Assembly: GCF_030867095.1 (NCBI RefSeq)
Contig: NC_081833.1
Coordinates: 73,661,395-73,725,394, forward strand
Direction: 5' to 3'
Source of the DNA: Alligator mississippiensis
Taxonomy: Eukaryota > Chordata > Crocodylia > Alligatoridae
DNA: 64,000 nt
A program made the position numbers and the translations under genes. Under the pieces are notes generated by a model, which was not told the DNA's origin, did no database searches, and saw only the letters and a program-made list of their open reading frames with translations. Positions 22,649 through 47,891 of this stretch are shown here, piece after piece (the first letter of the stretch is position 1; each line of letters starts with the position of its first letter).

Positions 22649-24483
22649 ATTTAGAAGCAGGGTGCCTGCCTGCTGCTTCATCCACAGGACTTCAGCAACT
22701 CTCACAGCACCCAGTCATGAATAGGAATAGGCAATGAATGGGAGCCATAATATACTGCAGGCGATTTGTGACCAGCAGTGGTCATGGGACTCCCAAAAGA
22801 AGAAGGCCATGTCTGATGGGGTCATGTGCCGAGCCGGCCCACGCTCGGGAATAGGAGTTGGGGCATTCAGATGAGAAGCTTGCAGCTCCTACGTTGCCAT
22901 CGGTCCCCGGGCACTTAGTGCAATCCTGGAAACTTCCAGTGTGGAGGCAGTCATCCTCCAGCTGCTTCAAGGCCACAAACCTGTTCTACTTCGCAGGACC
23001 GTAACTGGGCAGCGTGCAAGAAATGACAGTTCGAGACAGACCTGCAGGACTTGGCGTGGCAAAGCATATGCGGACGCTCTTCCGAGTTGTATTTGTGGCA
23101 GATGGCAGAGAGGATATTGTCGCGGTGAAGGTGGGTGGGGATAGTGCAGTAAACACTGCTTCTACCCCTGTCACAGGCAGGGGTGGCTGTGGCTGATGCA
23201 TCGTTTCTGAGAAAACAGGTAGCTGGAGGTTGCCCCAGCCTGCGTGTTGCCAGCCAGTTCTCATCAGTGATCCCACCAGAGCTCATTTGTGGCAGGCGGA
23301 TCACAGGAGACCTTCCTCTTCCTAGAGATGTGCCATCAGAGCTGAATGCGTACCCGACTGAGAGCCTTGCTGGAATTGACCCAGGGGCTGGACAAGATAT
23401 CCAGGCTAAGATTAACCTGAAACTCTGCACACAAGAGATCGGAGTTGCTTCTGCCTTGTTCTTTAAGCCAAGCACCTCTCCGGGCTAGCAATAAAGCCAT
23501 TCCTAACCTCGCTCCACGACCCGGATTTAAGCGCTTTGTTCTGGACTTGGACTCTGACTGGGGGAACCAGCAGGCTGTGGTTGTGTTTGCCCTGCATGTT
23601 TGCATTGCACATCTGTTCATAAAGATCATGTCTTCGTGGGCAGGCACTGCATTGCTAGCAAGGCTTAGTTACAGGCTTTGAACGCTCAGGTGCATGCAGT
23701 GGGGTCGGTGTTTTGCTGCTCTCAACCCTTTGGTTTATGTTGCTAGAGTCTCTTCCTGCCTTGCTGACAGCTGGAGGTTTTGAACCTGCACTGGCAGCTG
23801 TAACCAAAGGCAGGCAGGAATACTGTAAGCAAGCCCACAGGATTCCCCCATGCATGCTATTTCCAAAGGCAGATCCTTTGTTCTGTCTGCACGTGCCTGG
23901 CCCCTGTTTGGAGATGAGACAGCAGAGGTGAGGGTGCATTTCTGAACGAAGGAAACAAAGCATACAGAAATAAGCCTCTGTGAGCTCCCTTCCCCTTCCC
24001 TGCTTGGATGCATGTCTGGGTGTATCTGTTGGGTTCAAGTTGGCTTGAAGAGCTCCTGGGTCTCTGGAGCTGCATCGTTTCAGTCCCGTCATTGGTTTAC
24101 ATTTCTGCTCTTCCTTTCTCCCATCGCTCCCTGGCTGGTTACAGGATCCCTGGCCATGATGGCACCCAGCTCTGCAAACAGGGGCCATCACAGGCCCCTC
24201 ACCCGTGGGATGCCTCCTTTGCCTTTCGAGGGATGTAGTCCCTTCCCTTTTGCTCACTGCTGCTGTTTCCTTTGTTTCTATCTCAAACCCTCCGCAAGGC
24301 TCCATGGAGGTGTCTTTCCTTCTGTGCCAGTTGCACAGCTGGGTTCAGACCGCCGCCTCTCCCCATGGACAAGGAGCACCCAGGACGTCTTCCCTTGACC
24401 CGGCCTCAGCCTGGGGCACATCAGAACTTTTCTTAGCTCCTGTGTCTTGGAGTGAAGGTAGCAAAGGGGAGCCAGCGCGAAGA

Positions 24484-24560
24484 GGGGTGTATTTGGTAGC
24501 CGTGTTGGTCTAAGACTCAAAGAAATGCAAAACTCCTAGGACTCCTGTTTCTAGTGTGAA
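24484..24560 (+). mobile_element. Interspersed repeat fragment (GTAGCCGTGTTGGTCT type)
   Basis: Contains GGTAGCCGTGTTGGTCTAAG followed by CTCAAAGAAATGCAAAACTCCTA, a phrase widespread in reptile genomes. Only the end of the element is present; the family was not assigned. Confidence 0.4.
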
Positions 24561-27089
24561 GAGGGGCATTGCTGCGACCCACCAGGGATTTTAAAGGAGG
24601 GGTAAAACAATCCTGCCTAGGGAAGCCCCAACATTTGGTCACAGGTATGGGGACAGGAGCATGGGGGAACCACTCCTATAGGTTTTGCATCAGTGGCACA
24701 GGGTTTGCGCGATACAATCTCGGGTGTGCAGACTCGGCGCATGGATGCACCGGAGTTGCAGGTGGGTGGGGAGGGGAGGCAGAAAAGTGCGTACCGTGCA
24801 GGTGCTAGGTTGCAGAGCTGGCCAGAGGCCCCCACTGCATTAGAGGTATGGTTTAGTAGGACAGCTTAGGGTCCTGATAGGAAACCTTTGCATAGCAAGC
24901 CCCCACCCCTCTGTCTGTCTGAGGTATGTGGGCAGGACGGGGCAGAGATGCGTCCCATAGCACGATGTATGGAGGCTGCAAGCTGTCGGCACACCCCCTT
25001 TCCCCAGCGCTCCCTTTGGGTGCTTGCTTCCACGGTTGTTCATAGTCCAGATAAGATTGCAAAGGAGGTACTGGCGGTATACCAGTGACAGTGAAAGAGC
25101 CTATTTAACAGGAAAAGCCTTTGGTAACTCCCTCCTCCAGCTGGAATGACCCCCATGCTCCTAGCAGGGAGCTCAGACTTAGATGGCCGCAGGATGGAGG
25201 CCGTTCTACTGGCGGGAAATGGGGAAGAAGCAATGGGTGGACGCAGGAGGACACCATGCTGCAGGAGACCGGAGCGAGGGTTACAGCCTGCATGCGACGG
25301 AGGCAATGCCCTGTGGAGCCTACAGCGATGCCGCTGCTCGCTACTTCTCTGGATTCATAATTCATGCTAATGTACTCGAGGGGAGAGGACTCTTCCGTGA
25401 ACACTTAAGAGGTGAAAAGCTCCAGCTGCCCCTTGGAGCCAAGCCAGGCTTTGATGAGCCTCTTCAGGAAGCTGTTTGTCTTCCCTAGGGCAAGGCAGGG
25501 CTCGGCTGGGCTACTAGCTGCTCTTAGCATGAAGGGGTTGTGCTACATGAGGCCAGGCCCTTGGGCTCTGCCCTGGAACAGCTGGGGTGGTGCTTGTGTC
25601 CCTGGAGCCAGTCGTTCGAGGGGCAAAGGGAGCTTGCCATGGCATGGCTGCTCTTGGCTGAAGACTGCCATCTGATTAGACAGCAATCCAGTCCTGTCTG
25701 AGATGCCGTCCTGACCGGCAGGGCCGCTGTTACAGATGGAGATGTGCGGAAATGCTGAACAACGAGCCCTAACCCCTTCCCTACAGCCGATGAGCCGGGG
25801 AGCCTAATCGGCCTCAAAGGAAAGACCCTGAATCCTACTCCCGAGGCAGCTGGCGGGAGCTACAGCAGTCAGAGGGCACTGGGTTGGCATCGTGGTTGAG
25901 AGGAAGCCTGATGGATGCTGCAAGGAAGGCGTGGGACCGGCAGCAGAGCTCCTCGCCTGGTCTGCAAACTGCGGGTGGGATTTGGGGCAACTTGCTCTCA
26001 CGTCCTAGACCTCCCAAGGGGCCTACAGGCTTTGAGATGCCCCAGGGGTAGGAAGCGCAGGAGGTGGCCGGCCGCTTGGACGCACCCGAGCCTCCCAACC
26101 AGCCCAGCCTGAATGGCTGCTATTCTCAGTCGTGCAGGATGACCCGTCATCTCCGGTCCCACGCGGTCCTTCTGCCCAACTCTAGCAGCAGCAAGGCTGC
26201 CGTGGGCTGAGAGCTGGAGCAACTGCACGTTGAAGAGAACTGAAACCAGGAGGGGGAGGAGGTTTCTAGCCGCTCTCGCAGGACCTGTGGCTGGAGCTGT
26301 CACAGAGCGGCGACCACACGGCCCCGACGCTAGCACTATGCCCACTTCCCCAGACGGGCTTGTCGGCAGCAGTTTTGTCAACTCACAATCGCTGATGCTG
26401 CTGAGCCTCTGGAGCGTGTAGGCACCACACTGTGCCAGCGCTGGCTGCACGCCCAGCACACTAGTAAGGCATCCCCGAGGCAATGCAATGCACTGTGGGA
26501 TGTGGCAGCAGTGCATTGTGGGATACTGAGGCCGCCCAGCCGGAACGATGGGTGCTTGGCATCTCTGTTCACATGCGGTCCGGCTCTATTCACACGCGGG
26601 TAGTTCCTAAAGCACAAGGAGGTTTTCAAGGGCTGGATGAGATGCTACCTGTTTCCGTATTGCCAATATTGGTCATAATGTCCTCAACACCCTGGATTCC
26701 TGTGTGACACCTCCGAGTCGATCTTGTGGCCCTAACGGTGCTAACACTGTGGTACCCTGTGGCGCCCTGGAGTGGATCTCAAGGGGCCCCAGGTGAGAGC
26801 AACTGCCCCAGAAGGCTATTAAAGTGCACGTAGCCCCCAGCTCTCACCCTTAGGAGTCAGGATCAGGGCCGCAAAGCCTGAATTTTGCCCCTGGTAGGGA
26901 GGAACTACCAGGAGGATCTAGGAGTTTGAAAGGGGAGGTGCAGATGCTGTGGCGCACCATCTCGCAGAGCACACCACACCACACATTTTTCTCCAGTCAG
27001 AAAGAAACTAGACGCTTCACTAATAAGTAGGGCCTAGAGCTGTATAATTCAACTTAACATTGAAGCCATTTAAGACTGAAATTAGGGTT

Positions 27090-27580
27090 TATTAAGAAGG
27101 GATTTATAAATAAGAGAGGAAAGTATCATCGTGCCCTTTTATAAATGCACACTGCATCCGCACCTTGAATCCTGTGCCCGGTTCTGGTCTCCCACACCTC
27201 GAAAAGGATATAGGAAAGCTAGAGAAGGGCAACCAGGAGGATGAGGGGCATGGAGGGGAGGAGAGAGTAAAGAGGCCAGGCCTGTTTGGTTTAGAAGAGA
27301 GATGCTGAAGGGGGAACATGGGAAGGGTTTACAAAATGCTAACTAGCAAAGTGGACGTCCATAGGGATTTATTCGTTACTAGCTCTTGATATAAGTATGA
27401 GGGGGTCACAAAAGGGATCCAGTAGGTTGTAAGTTTAAAACTAACACAAGGAAACTCTTTTTCCCCCAGTGGGCCATTAAAGGGTGGGACTTGTTGCCAC
27501 CAGATGTGGTGGAAGCTGACAGTCTAGACAGATTCAAAAAGGGTTGGGCAAGTTCTTGGAGGACAGGGGCAGCAGCCATT
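27090..27580 (+). mobile_element. Old CR1/L3-like LINE fragment
   Basis: In the plus strand, decayed reverse-transcriptase C-terminal sequence can be followed: a CTCCCACACCTCGAAAAGGA and AGAAGGGCAACCAGG block, then GTTTACAAAATGCTAACTAG and CTAACACAAGGAAACTCTTT, then GGTGGAAGCTGACAGTCTAG. The reading frame is broken many times, so it is older than the copy at 44.3 kb. Confidence 0.7.
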
Positions 27581-30500
27581 GAGAAAGGGGTGAAGGGCAC
27601 GGCCTCCGAAGCAAGGGCCTTCATTGCTGGAGGCTGTAAGTAAGAGGACCAGTGAGGAAAAGCCCTGGTTATGCCCTGTTCGCTCTCCCTTTCAGCATCC
27701 GCTCTCTGCCGCTGCCTGGCACGGGACTGGGCAAGAGGGAGCTATGGTCCGACCCAGTCAATGGCCATTCTTATGGTCTTCTGCAAAAAGAAATAGATAA
27801 AAACCTTTATGGGAATGTGCATTAATTTGCTATATCATATATTACATACACAAACACAACAAAGGAGGCAAAAATAACCCAAAGATGTTTCATTTGTCCT
27901 GAGTGCCTTTAATCCCAGCAGGAGCATTGGCACAGCCCAGTCCCCATCCCCAGCCTGGGCTACAGCCAGCACCAAATGCCTCTGAGGGAGGCTCAGCTCC
28001 CAAATCCAGAGGAGAGGAGGGCATTTGGGACAGGCCAGGATCCTGGCGAGAAGCAGCAGGGCTGGAGCCTGGGGACAGCTCCAGGGTGGACCAGCTACAG
28101 GCCTGCCTTGTGCCTCCCATGAGAAGCATGCCCCTTGAGATGGTCCCAGGGGCAGAGGTAGCATGCCCCCAGCATCCTAATAGCACTTGGGGACCTCGCA
28201 GGCCCGAGCAGGAGGGCTTTGGAGGCTGTGTGGGGAGGAGGGGATAAAGATGTCTTTTGAGGATGAGGCTAGGATTTGTTACCCTTGTGAGAGAGGCGCC
28301 AGGCTGCAGGGGCAGCATCTGGTGGAAGAGGCTGGTTCCTATTGCTCCCAACCAGCTCTCATATATAGTCTGCTGGACTAAAACATTTCGCAAAGTTTGC
28401 ATCCAGTCTCCATCAGTGCCCTTCAGGCCTGGGAAGGGGCTAGGGAACAGCCAGGTGAGGAGGAGTCTGACTTGGGATACAGGAGCCCTCCCAGCAAAGC
28501 TTTTCATCCCAGAGCTCTCTCCGGCAGAGCATCCATCTCCCGTGCTGCAGGACTGTCCCCAAGCCCCATGCCCCTCCCAGGCTTGTTTGCTGCTTGGCTG
28601 TCCCCAGACTCTCTGCCTGCCGCACATGCTAGAGGAGGGAAAGATGCTTTCCCGTGTCGGTCTGAGCGGGGCCTGGAGAACGCAGAATTAAAACCAATTC
28701 CAAACTTACTGAAACTGCCCGTTGCAGTAGATCCCCTTTGCCGGTGCATGCCGTGTCCTTCCACACCAGCACACGGGCTGTTGGATGCGAGTCTGCACCT
28801 GAGCGCAGGCCTAAATAGCCGAACAGGACGAAACCAGAGGTTGCATCACTCCGATCTGCGACATGCACTGAAAAGGTGAGAACAAAATACAGTGAGATAA
28901 ATGCAGCGCTGTCCGGAGCAGCTGCAGGGAAACAGGGCAAGCGAGTGGGTGTTTTACCAGGCATGAGTGGGTGCATGGGGTGCAAACCTTGCCCGTGTCC
29001 TCCATCCAGTCTTGTCCTCTGCTTCCAAAGCGAGCAGTTAAATATTTCAGATCAAGCCGTTTCATGCTATGTGTTGCAAACGCACCCTGGGGCCCACGCC
29101 AGCAGGGCAGCAGCCAGCAGTTTCTAGCACACTTGACTACTTCTGGTCCTAATACGATGTGTCGCGTTCCTGTGCAGCAAGCCAGTTCCACCCCTGAGAT
29201 GGCTGCATTTCAGCCATTCCTGTTCTGCAAAGTGCTGGGAGGCACTGGGCGAATGGCTTTGTCTTGGAGCAGGAGGCTCTTGTTACTGTAATGCAGCCAG
29301 GAGCCAGGGCTTTAAGGAGGGGACGAGGCTGTTTCTTAGCAAGTACACCTGGGTCAAGGCATACCCAGCATCAATTTGTGATGCTATTACTAGGAGGCTC
29401 CCAAGCAAGGTGTTTAATTTTCCTCTCTCTCATGTGCTTCTCTGCCCAGGAGTGGTAAAGTCTGTGGGCTTAGGTAGAGCACTAAGAAAGCAAAACTCAA
29501 CAGCATTGCACGCTGGAGCACAGCAGCTGCCCACCCGATCCTCCCTCCCATGTGTTTCATTAGGATGGATGTGCGCCGGGGACACACACAGATTATTTGA
29601 CATCTCTTCTGCCTCAGTGCAGAGGAGCAGGCGAGGCAGCGAAACCTCAGCGTGTGCCCGGCAGTAATGTCGCCTGGGTCTGGTCGGCCGCTTTTGTGGG
29701 GGAGGAAAATGACAGTCTTGGGTATTTACACATCTGGCCGGGACGCCTGGCTTTCTGCTCCCTACGCATCACCTCTGGCTTTATTCTTCAGCTGGCTGTG
29801 TGCAAACAGCTCCCAAATCCCTTTCTCCCCCAAGCCCTGGGGATGTAGCTGATGTCCAGGGAGGAATTTCCAAAGAGCAAACTGCTGGCAGCGGTGTCCG
29901 CGTTGCCACCCAACATCCACGTAAAGCAAAATGGGCATTTTACGGCCCGGCGCCAGGGCTGGGGCTGAGTGGGAGTTAATGATTACGTGCAAAACTGCAT
30001 CCTCTGAGTGTTTGCTTCATGTGGATATTGACCCATCTTGGGTTTGGTGTACGATCGTAAACCGCGGAGATGGAAAATTCCTGCTGGATCCCAGAGCGAT
30101 CCGCAGCGTGTTGTCCTGCCGCGGGGGACTTCGTGCAAGAGGACCTTGGCAGTCGCTCTGTGGAAGTCCATGGGCTTGAATTGGTGCAGGGGCGCCCAGG
30201 ACCTTCCCCTTGCCCCTCTCCTCCTGTCGTCACACTCCTTCTCTGTACCACCAGCGACAGGCTTGAGCCCTTGTTCTTTGCATTGCACCTGCCTGAACCC
30301 CTTGCACGGAGCTAGCAGACCATCAACGGGAGCACAAATGTCTGCCCAAATTAGTGCCAAGCTCTGCTGCAATGGGGCACACAGCCCAGGGGAAAAGGGG
30401 GCTCTTTGGGACCTAGGCTTCATCTCCCTGCTAGAGGCAGCCCCAAAGCAGCCCCCCAGGGCTATGGGCGTGGGCAGCCCTCAGTCTGGATCTCCAAGCC

Positions 30501-30867
30501 ATGCACGGCCGTTGCATAAATAATAATCCTATTCCTCTGCTTGTCATCTCCTCTTCTGTTGCTCCGGAAACAATAACAGCATCATAAATACAGTCCCAGG
30601 CAGGGCAGGATCCTGTAACGGGAGAAGGGGCTTGGCAAGGCAAGTGTTCCCATCTAGCCAGGGTGAAGCGGTGCTGAAAGCACCTGCAGCTAGTGGATTC
30701 TCTCCAAAACAGCAGCCAGCCAAAAAGTTTCCCCCAAGTTCTCCTTTAAACTAAACAACCGAGATTGAGTCGGTAAATGCCATGACATCAGTTGGTGGTT
30801 TGGCTGTCATGAATAACCACGGCTTCCTGTTGTGCACTAGTTCAGCGCTGGCCGTGTATATTTATGT

Positions 30868-30895
30868 GCGTGCGTGTGTGTGTGTGTACACACAC
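30868..30895. repeat. (TG)n microsatellite
   Basis: Short alternating TG/CG tract followed by ACACAC, in the sequence just upstream of the first coding exon of C16orf74. Confidence 0.85.
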
Positions 30896-31000
30896 GCTCT
30901 GGCTTAGGCAGAGACCGACGTTTCAGATGCAAAGCAAGTGAAACCTGCCAGTGATCTTTTCCCCCTCTCAGCGCTTTCTGAAGTGCTTGTCTCTTTGCAG

Positions 31001-31077
31001 CAGGAGCTGAACAGAGAAGCTGAGCTGGGCACCGCGGGCTTGATTCATGAGCCACTCCACGCTAAAAGGATGAAAAC

Positions 31078-31105
<28 letters not shown>
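31001..31105 (+). other. C16orf74: C16orf74 exon with start codon
   Basis: Acceptor CTCTTTGCAG at 30991-31000, 77 bases of 5' UTR, AUG at 31078 and donor GTAAGT at 31106. Exon limits are predicted from splice signals and the human exon plan. Confidence 0.75.
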
Positions 31106-44300
<13,195 letters not shown>

Positions 44301-44301
44301 A

Positions 44302-45230
44302 GATTCATAAATTCATAGATGTTAGGGTCGGAAGGGACCTCAATAGATCATCGAGTCCGACCCCCTGCATAAGCAGGAAGGAGTGCTGGGTCTAGATGAC
44401 CCCAGCTAGATGCCTATCTAACCTCCTCTTGAAGACCCCCAGGGTAGGGGAGAGCACCACCTCCCTTGGGAGCCCGTTCCAGACCTTGGCCACTCGAACT
44501 GTGAAGAAGTTCTTCCTAATGTCCAGTCTAAATCTGCTCTCTGCTAGCTTGTGGCCATTATTTGTTGTAACCCCCGGGGGCGCCTTGGTGAATAAATCCT
44601 CACCAATTCCCTTCTGTGCCCCCGTGATGAACTTATAGGCAGCCACAAGGTCGCCTCTCAACCTTCTCTTGCGGAGGCTGAAAAGATCCAGTTTCTCTAG
44701 TCTCTCCTCGTAGGGCTTGGTCTGCAGGCCCTTGACCATACGAGTGGCCCTTCTCTGGACCCTCTCCAGGTTATCCGCATCCTTCTTGAAGTGCGGCGCC
44801 CAGAATTGCACGCAGTACTCCAACTGCGGTCTGACCAGTGCCCGATAGAGGGGAAGTATCACCTCCCTGGACCTATTTGTCATGCATCTGCTGATGCACG
44901 ATAAAGTGTCATTGGCTTTTCTGATGGCTTCGTCACACTGCCAGCTCATGTTCATCTTGGAGTCCACTAGGACTCCAAGGTCCCTTTCCACCTCTGTGCC
45001 ACCCAGCAGGTCATTCCCTAGGCTGTAGGTGTGCTGGACATTTTTCCTCCCTAGGTGCAGCACTTTGCATTTCTCCTTGTAGAACTGCATCCTGTTGTTT
45101 TCTGCCCACTTGTCCAACCTATCCAGGTCTGCCTGCAGCTGTTCCCTGCCCTCCGGCGTGTCCACTTCTCCCCATAGCTTTGTGTCATCTGCAAACTTGG
45201 ACAGAGTACAGATGGGGTCATAAGCAGGCA
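44302..45230 (-). mobile_element. CR1 LINE, young 5'-truncated copy with open reverse-transcriptase frame
   Basis: Minus-strand LINE insertion. The open frame of about 275 codons (stop near 44392) encodes the C-terminal part of the CR1 polymerase. It starts with CTLSKFADDTKLWGEVDTPE, carrying the RT catalytic F-ADD motif, then KCKVLHLGRKN, NDLLGGTEVERDLGVLVDSK, LVRPQLEYCVQFWAPHFKKD and RVAKVWNGLPREVV. About 85 bases of 3' UTR follow, ending in ATTCATAG/ATTCATAA octamer-like repeats, the CR1 tail signature. The frame is unbroken, so it is much younger than the other CR1 pieces here. Everything upstream of the ADD box, including the rest of RT and the endonuclease, is missing, so it is not autonomous. 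Insertion is between C16orf74 and GINS2. Confidence 0.95.
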
Positions 45231-45989
45231 AGGGGACAAGGGGCTTGAATCAGAAGCAGGAGGGGAGGTATCATTGGAAAGAGATGGTAGAGCAGAGGCT
45301 GTGTAGGCTGAGCAAAGGGTCTGCAACTGGAGCTCATAGCACCGTGGCTTCAGTCTCAGAAGGGGAAAGACTTCCAAGCCCCCCCTGCAAAAGCTGCCCT
45401 TCAGGTGAGGTGTCCTGTTGGGGACAGGGTGGGTGGCCACGATCCCTGAAGCCCTCTGCTAGCGGCAAGGATGCCAGCGCACCGGCGTTGAGGGCAATCC
45501 ACGGTGAACGCGGCCGAGGCCCTGTGCCACGTTGCGGCGCATGGACTGCAAAGGGCTTTGATGCAGGGAGGCAAGCGCAGCTGCGGCTGCATCATGGCAC
45601 AGGCCAGCTCCGCTCCCAGCGTGGAGCCGACCCAGAGGCCCTGAGGCTGCAGCACCTCTTGCTGTCAACTGCTGTGCTCACATCACCCTCTGATTTCCAT
45701 TCACCTTTCCTCGTCTCCTTTCTCTTCAAAGCTTTTAGTGCCCATAGCAACGGCCAGACAGGAGCTGCTATGAAGTTAAGGAAGAAGGGAAAGGCCAGGG
45801 CTGCCCCCCATGGCAGAAGCCTTATAATACCAGCTCAATAAATGAGCCCTGTTGTAAGGACAAAGTCGACCCTGGCCGAAGCAAGCCCACGGCCCGGTCT
45901 TTGCTTTCCAGGTACCTCTCCTGGAACACGCTGGTGCTCTTTCTCCAAATCAATAGGAGCTGTGAGCGGCTCCGCTGCCCCGCTGTTCC

Positions 45990-46085
45990 CGTGCACTGTG
46001 ATCTTGTCAGGTCTTGCAAGCTAAGTAGGGTCAAGCTGACTCAGTAATTGGAGAGGAGACTTCCAAAAGGGGCCACAGGTGGCAA
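45990..46085 (+). mobile_element. 5S rRNA-derived SINE fragment
   Basis: GTGATCTTGTCAGGTCTTGC followed by AAGCTAAGTAGGGTCAAGC and TCAGTAATTGGAGAGGAGAC parallels the 5S rRNA internal promoter region (GATCTCGTCTGATCTCGGAA, then GCTAAGCAGGGTCGGGC, then TTGGATGGGAGACC). Such 5S-derived SINEs (AmnSINE1 / 5S-Sauria type) are known from amniotes. It has many mismatches and no 5S 5' end, so it is a retrotransposed fragment and not a 5S gene. Confidence 0.75.
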
Positions 46086-47039
46086 TTCATCTCCTTCCTC
46101 CGAATGATAATGAGCAGCAAGGCAGTCAGGAGTGCTGTGCTGCTGTGCTTTTGCCGAGATCCAAAACCTGCTGCTTTTTCACAGCCCAAACAGATCCAGC
46201 TGTCCCGTTTGCAAGGGGGAAAGGTCCTGAATGCCACTCTGCTTTTCAAAACCCCCTCTGCCAGGTCCATGTCACATGCACAGTTTGTGCTGTGTGCCAT
46301 TAAACAGCACCTGCCTTCCACCCCAGAGGTGGGTGCATTTCAATGGTGGATGACTTGTCTCCCTTTTATACCTGGGGTGGAAAGCCCTTTGGGTTTCTTT
46401 GGGATGAAAGCTTCTCTGGAAACACGAGACGTGATGAATTCTAATCAACCCATTGTGCATTTCTTTCACCTGTTCCGGATAATCAAGGACATTTGCTTGG
46501 GAACAGGATGATTTTTATCTGGTTCCCATTGCTTATTTGTCATCTAAGCTGGCGTCCTTCGATGCCATTGCAGATGAGATTACTGTGATATCCCAGAGGG
46601 TGACTGTGACATGGGAACTGGCTGCAGCCAGGGATAAAACCAACAGGATCTAAGATGCTGTTTACCTGCTTGCTGCTTCATCATCAGAAACAAGGGGGAA
46701 ACGCACACAAAACAGAGCCCTCTCTCCAGGCATAGTGTCTCGGGGCTTTCTTTGCTTGTCAGCCGTCACGCACAAATCCAGAATAGCCAAAATATCAGGC
46801 TTCTGCCCCACAATTGTGCTGATCCTAACAAACCGCCACAAAGTGGATGCTGCAAAGAGAGCTCTTCCAAAGCAGCCTTCCCATATTGTCACGCTGCCGC
46901 AGGTACAGACTTCCTGTCACTTTGCAGCTGCTTTATAATAAATCTCTGTCTTTCAACTCATGGGTTTTTTATGAGCGTGGGCTCTTTGGTACCAGGGCTG
47001 AGCTCACTTTGTGTTTGTACTGTACCCGGCACCATGTGG

Positions 47040-47200
47040 CGGCTGCTAGAGGCAGGAGGCTTGATGGACCTGTGTTCAATTCCTTGCTCTGCCTATAATG
47101 TTGGCAAGTCCCTTAATCTTTTTAGTGCCTCCATCCCCCATCTGTGCAATGGGGATATGGCACCGACCTGTCACATAAGAGGCAACCAGTCTCCATTTCA
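47040..47200 (+). mobile_element. MIR-like SINE
   Basis: Reads CTGTGTTCAATTCCTTGCTC, then GGCAAGTCCCTTAATCTTTT, CCCCCATCTGTGCAATGGGG and ATATGGCACCGACCTGTCAC. This is the classic MIR order: CTTAACC, CATCTGTAAAATGGGG, ATA. Confidence 0.75.
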
Positions 47201-47891
47201 ATACAGCGAGCTCCACTTTTCCCCGCTGCACACGTGCATAAAGAAATGAAGCGACTCTCTGCAAAGAGAACCGGAGCGTTAGAATTCAGGGATGCCTCAT
47301 TTGCAGACCGCAAGCCAACCCTTCCTTTTTTCAAATAAAGGCTGTATCTTGTTTCTCTGCCAGCAACCCTTGGCTCACTGCTAGTTTCTCCCGTGCAGCT
47401 GCAGTGTGGTGGAGCTCTCCAGTTCAGACAGCTCCTTCTAGCGGGAAGGGATGGATAGGGGAATAGTCCCTGCTCTGAAGAGGTAGCTATAGTTCAAGGG
47501 ACAGACACCTGCTGTGCTCTTAATCGTTGCATTGGCTCAGCATCAAACCATGCCAGAGGTGCTATTCAGTCATCCAGACTGCTTCTCTCAGGGAGTTCTC
47601 ATTCTTCCAGGATTATAAACTACTTCTTCGAGGCTGTCTTACTAAAAAGTGTTCATACGTCCGCATGTACAGATAACAGATACACATGCACACATGCACA
47701 GAGTACCTAGAAGGCTCAGTCAGGGACAAATGCTAGGTATTGTTTCATTCCATTATTTATTATATATGTATAATAAATATATATTAGCTGCTTGAGCCAT
47801 GCGGTGGTAGGTGCTGTCCAAAGACAGCTGGTCCATGCCCCATGTAGCTTACAATCTATGTGTAACATGAGGTAGGTGTATAAGACAAACT

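Larger units (their letters stand above)
16270..30990. other. Intergenic region between EMC8 and the first coding exon of C16orf74
   Basis: About 14.7 kb without a convincing coding exon. The sequence shifts from AT-rich to GC-rich near 20 kb. It holds CR1 pieces at 18835-19221 and 27090-27580, a hAT-like MITE at 22405-22648 and other repeat scraps. The non-coding first exon and promoter of C16orf74 probably lie in its right half but cannot be placed. Confidence 0.75.
45231..47890. other. Intergenic sequence around the 5S SINE and a MIR
   Basis: Moderately GC-rich with scattered CpG at 45440-45650. Apart from the SINEs annotated separately, no gene or coding exon was supported. Confidence 0.6.

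Noticed and set aside
44392-45231. Host gene encoding a reverse-transcriptase-like protein
   Set aside because: The 3' octamer tail, abrupt 5' truncation and CR1 residues identify it as a LINE insertion.
45245-45841. 198-codon open frame containing GADPEAL, considered as a last exon of C16orf74 (human ends EIDPEA)
   Set aside because: No stop follows the motif, the upstream residues do not match and the phase is not supported by a suitable acceptor.
45990-46085. A functional 5S rRNA gene
   Set aside because: Only the middle of 5S is recognisable, with many mismatches and no 5' end or T-run terminator.
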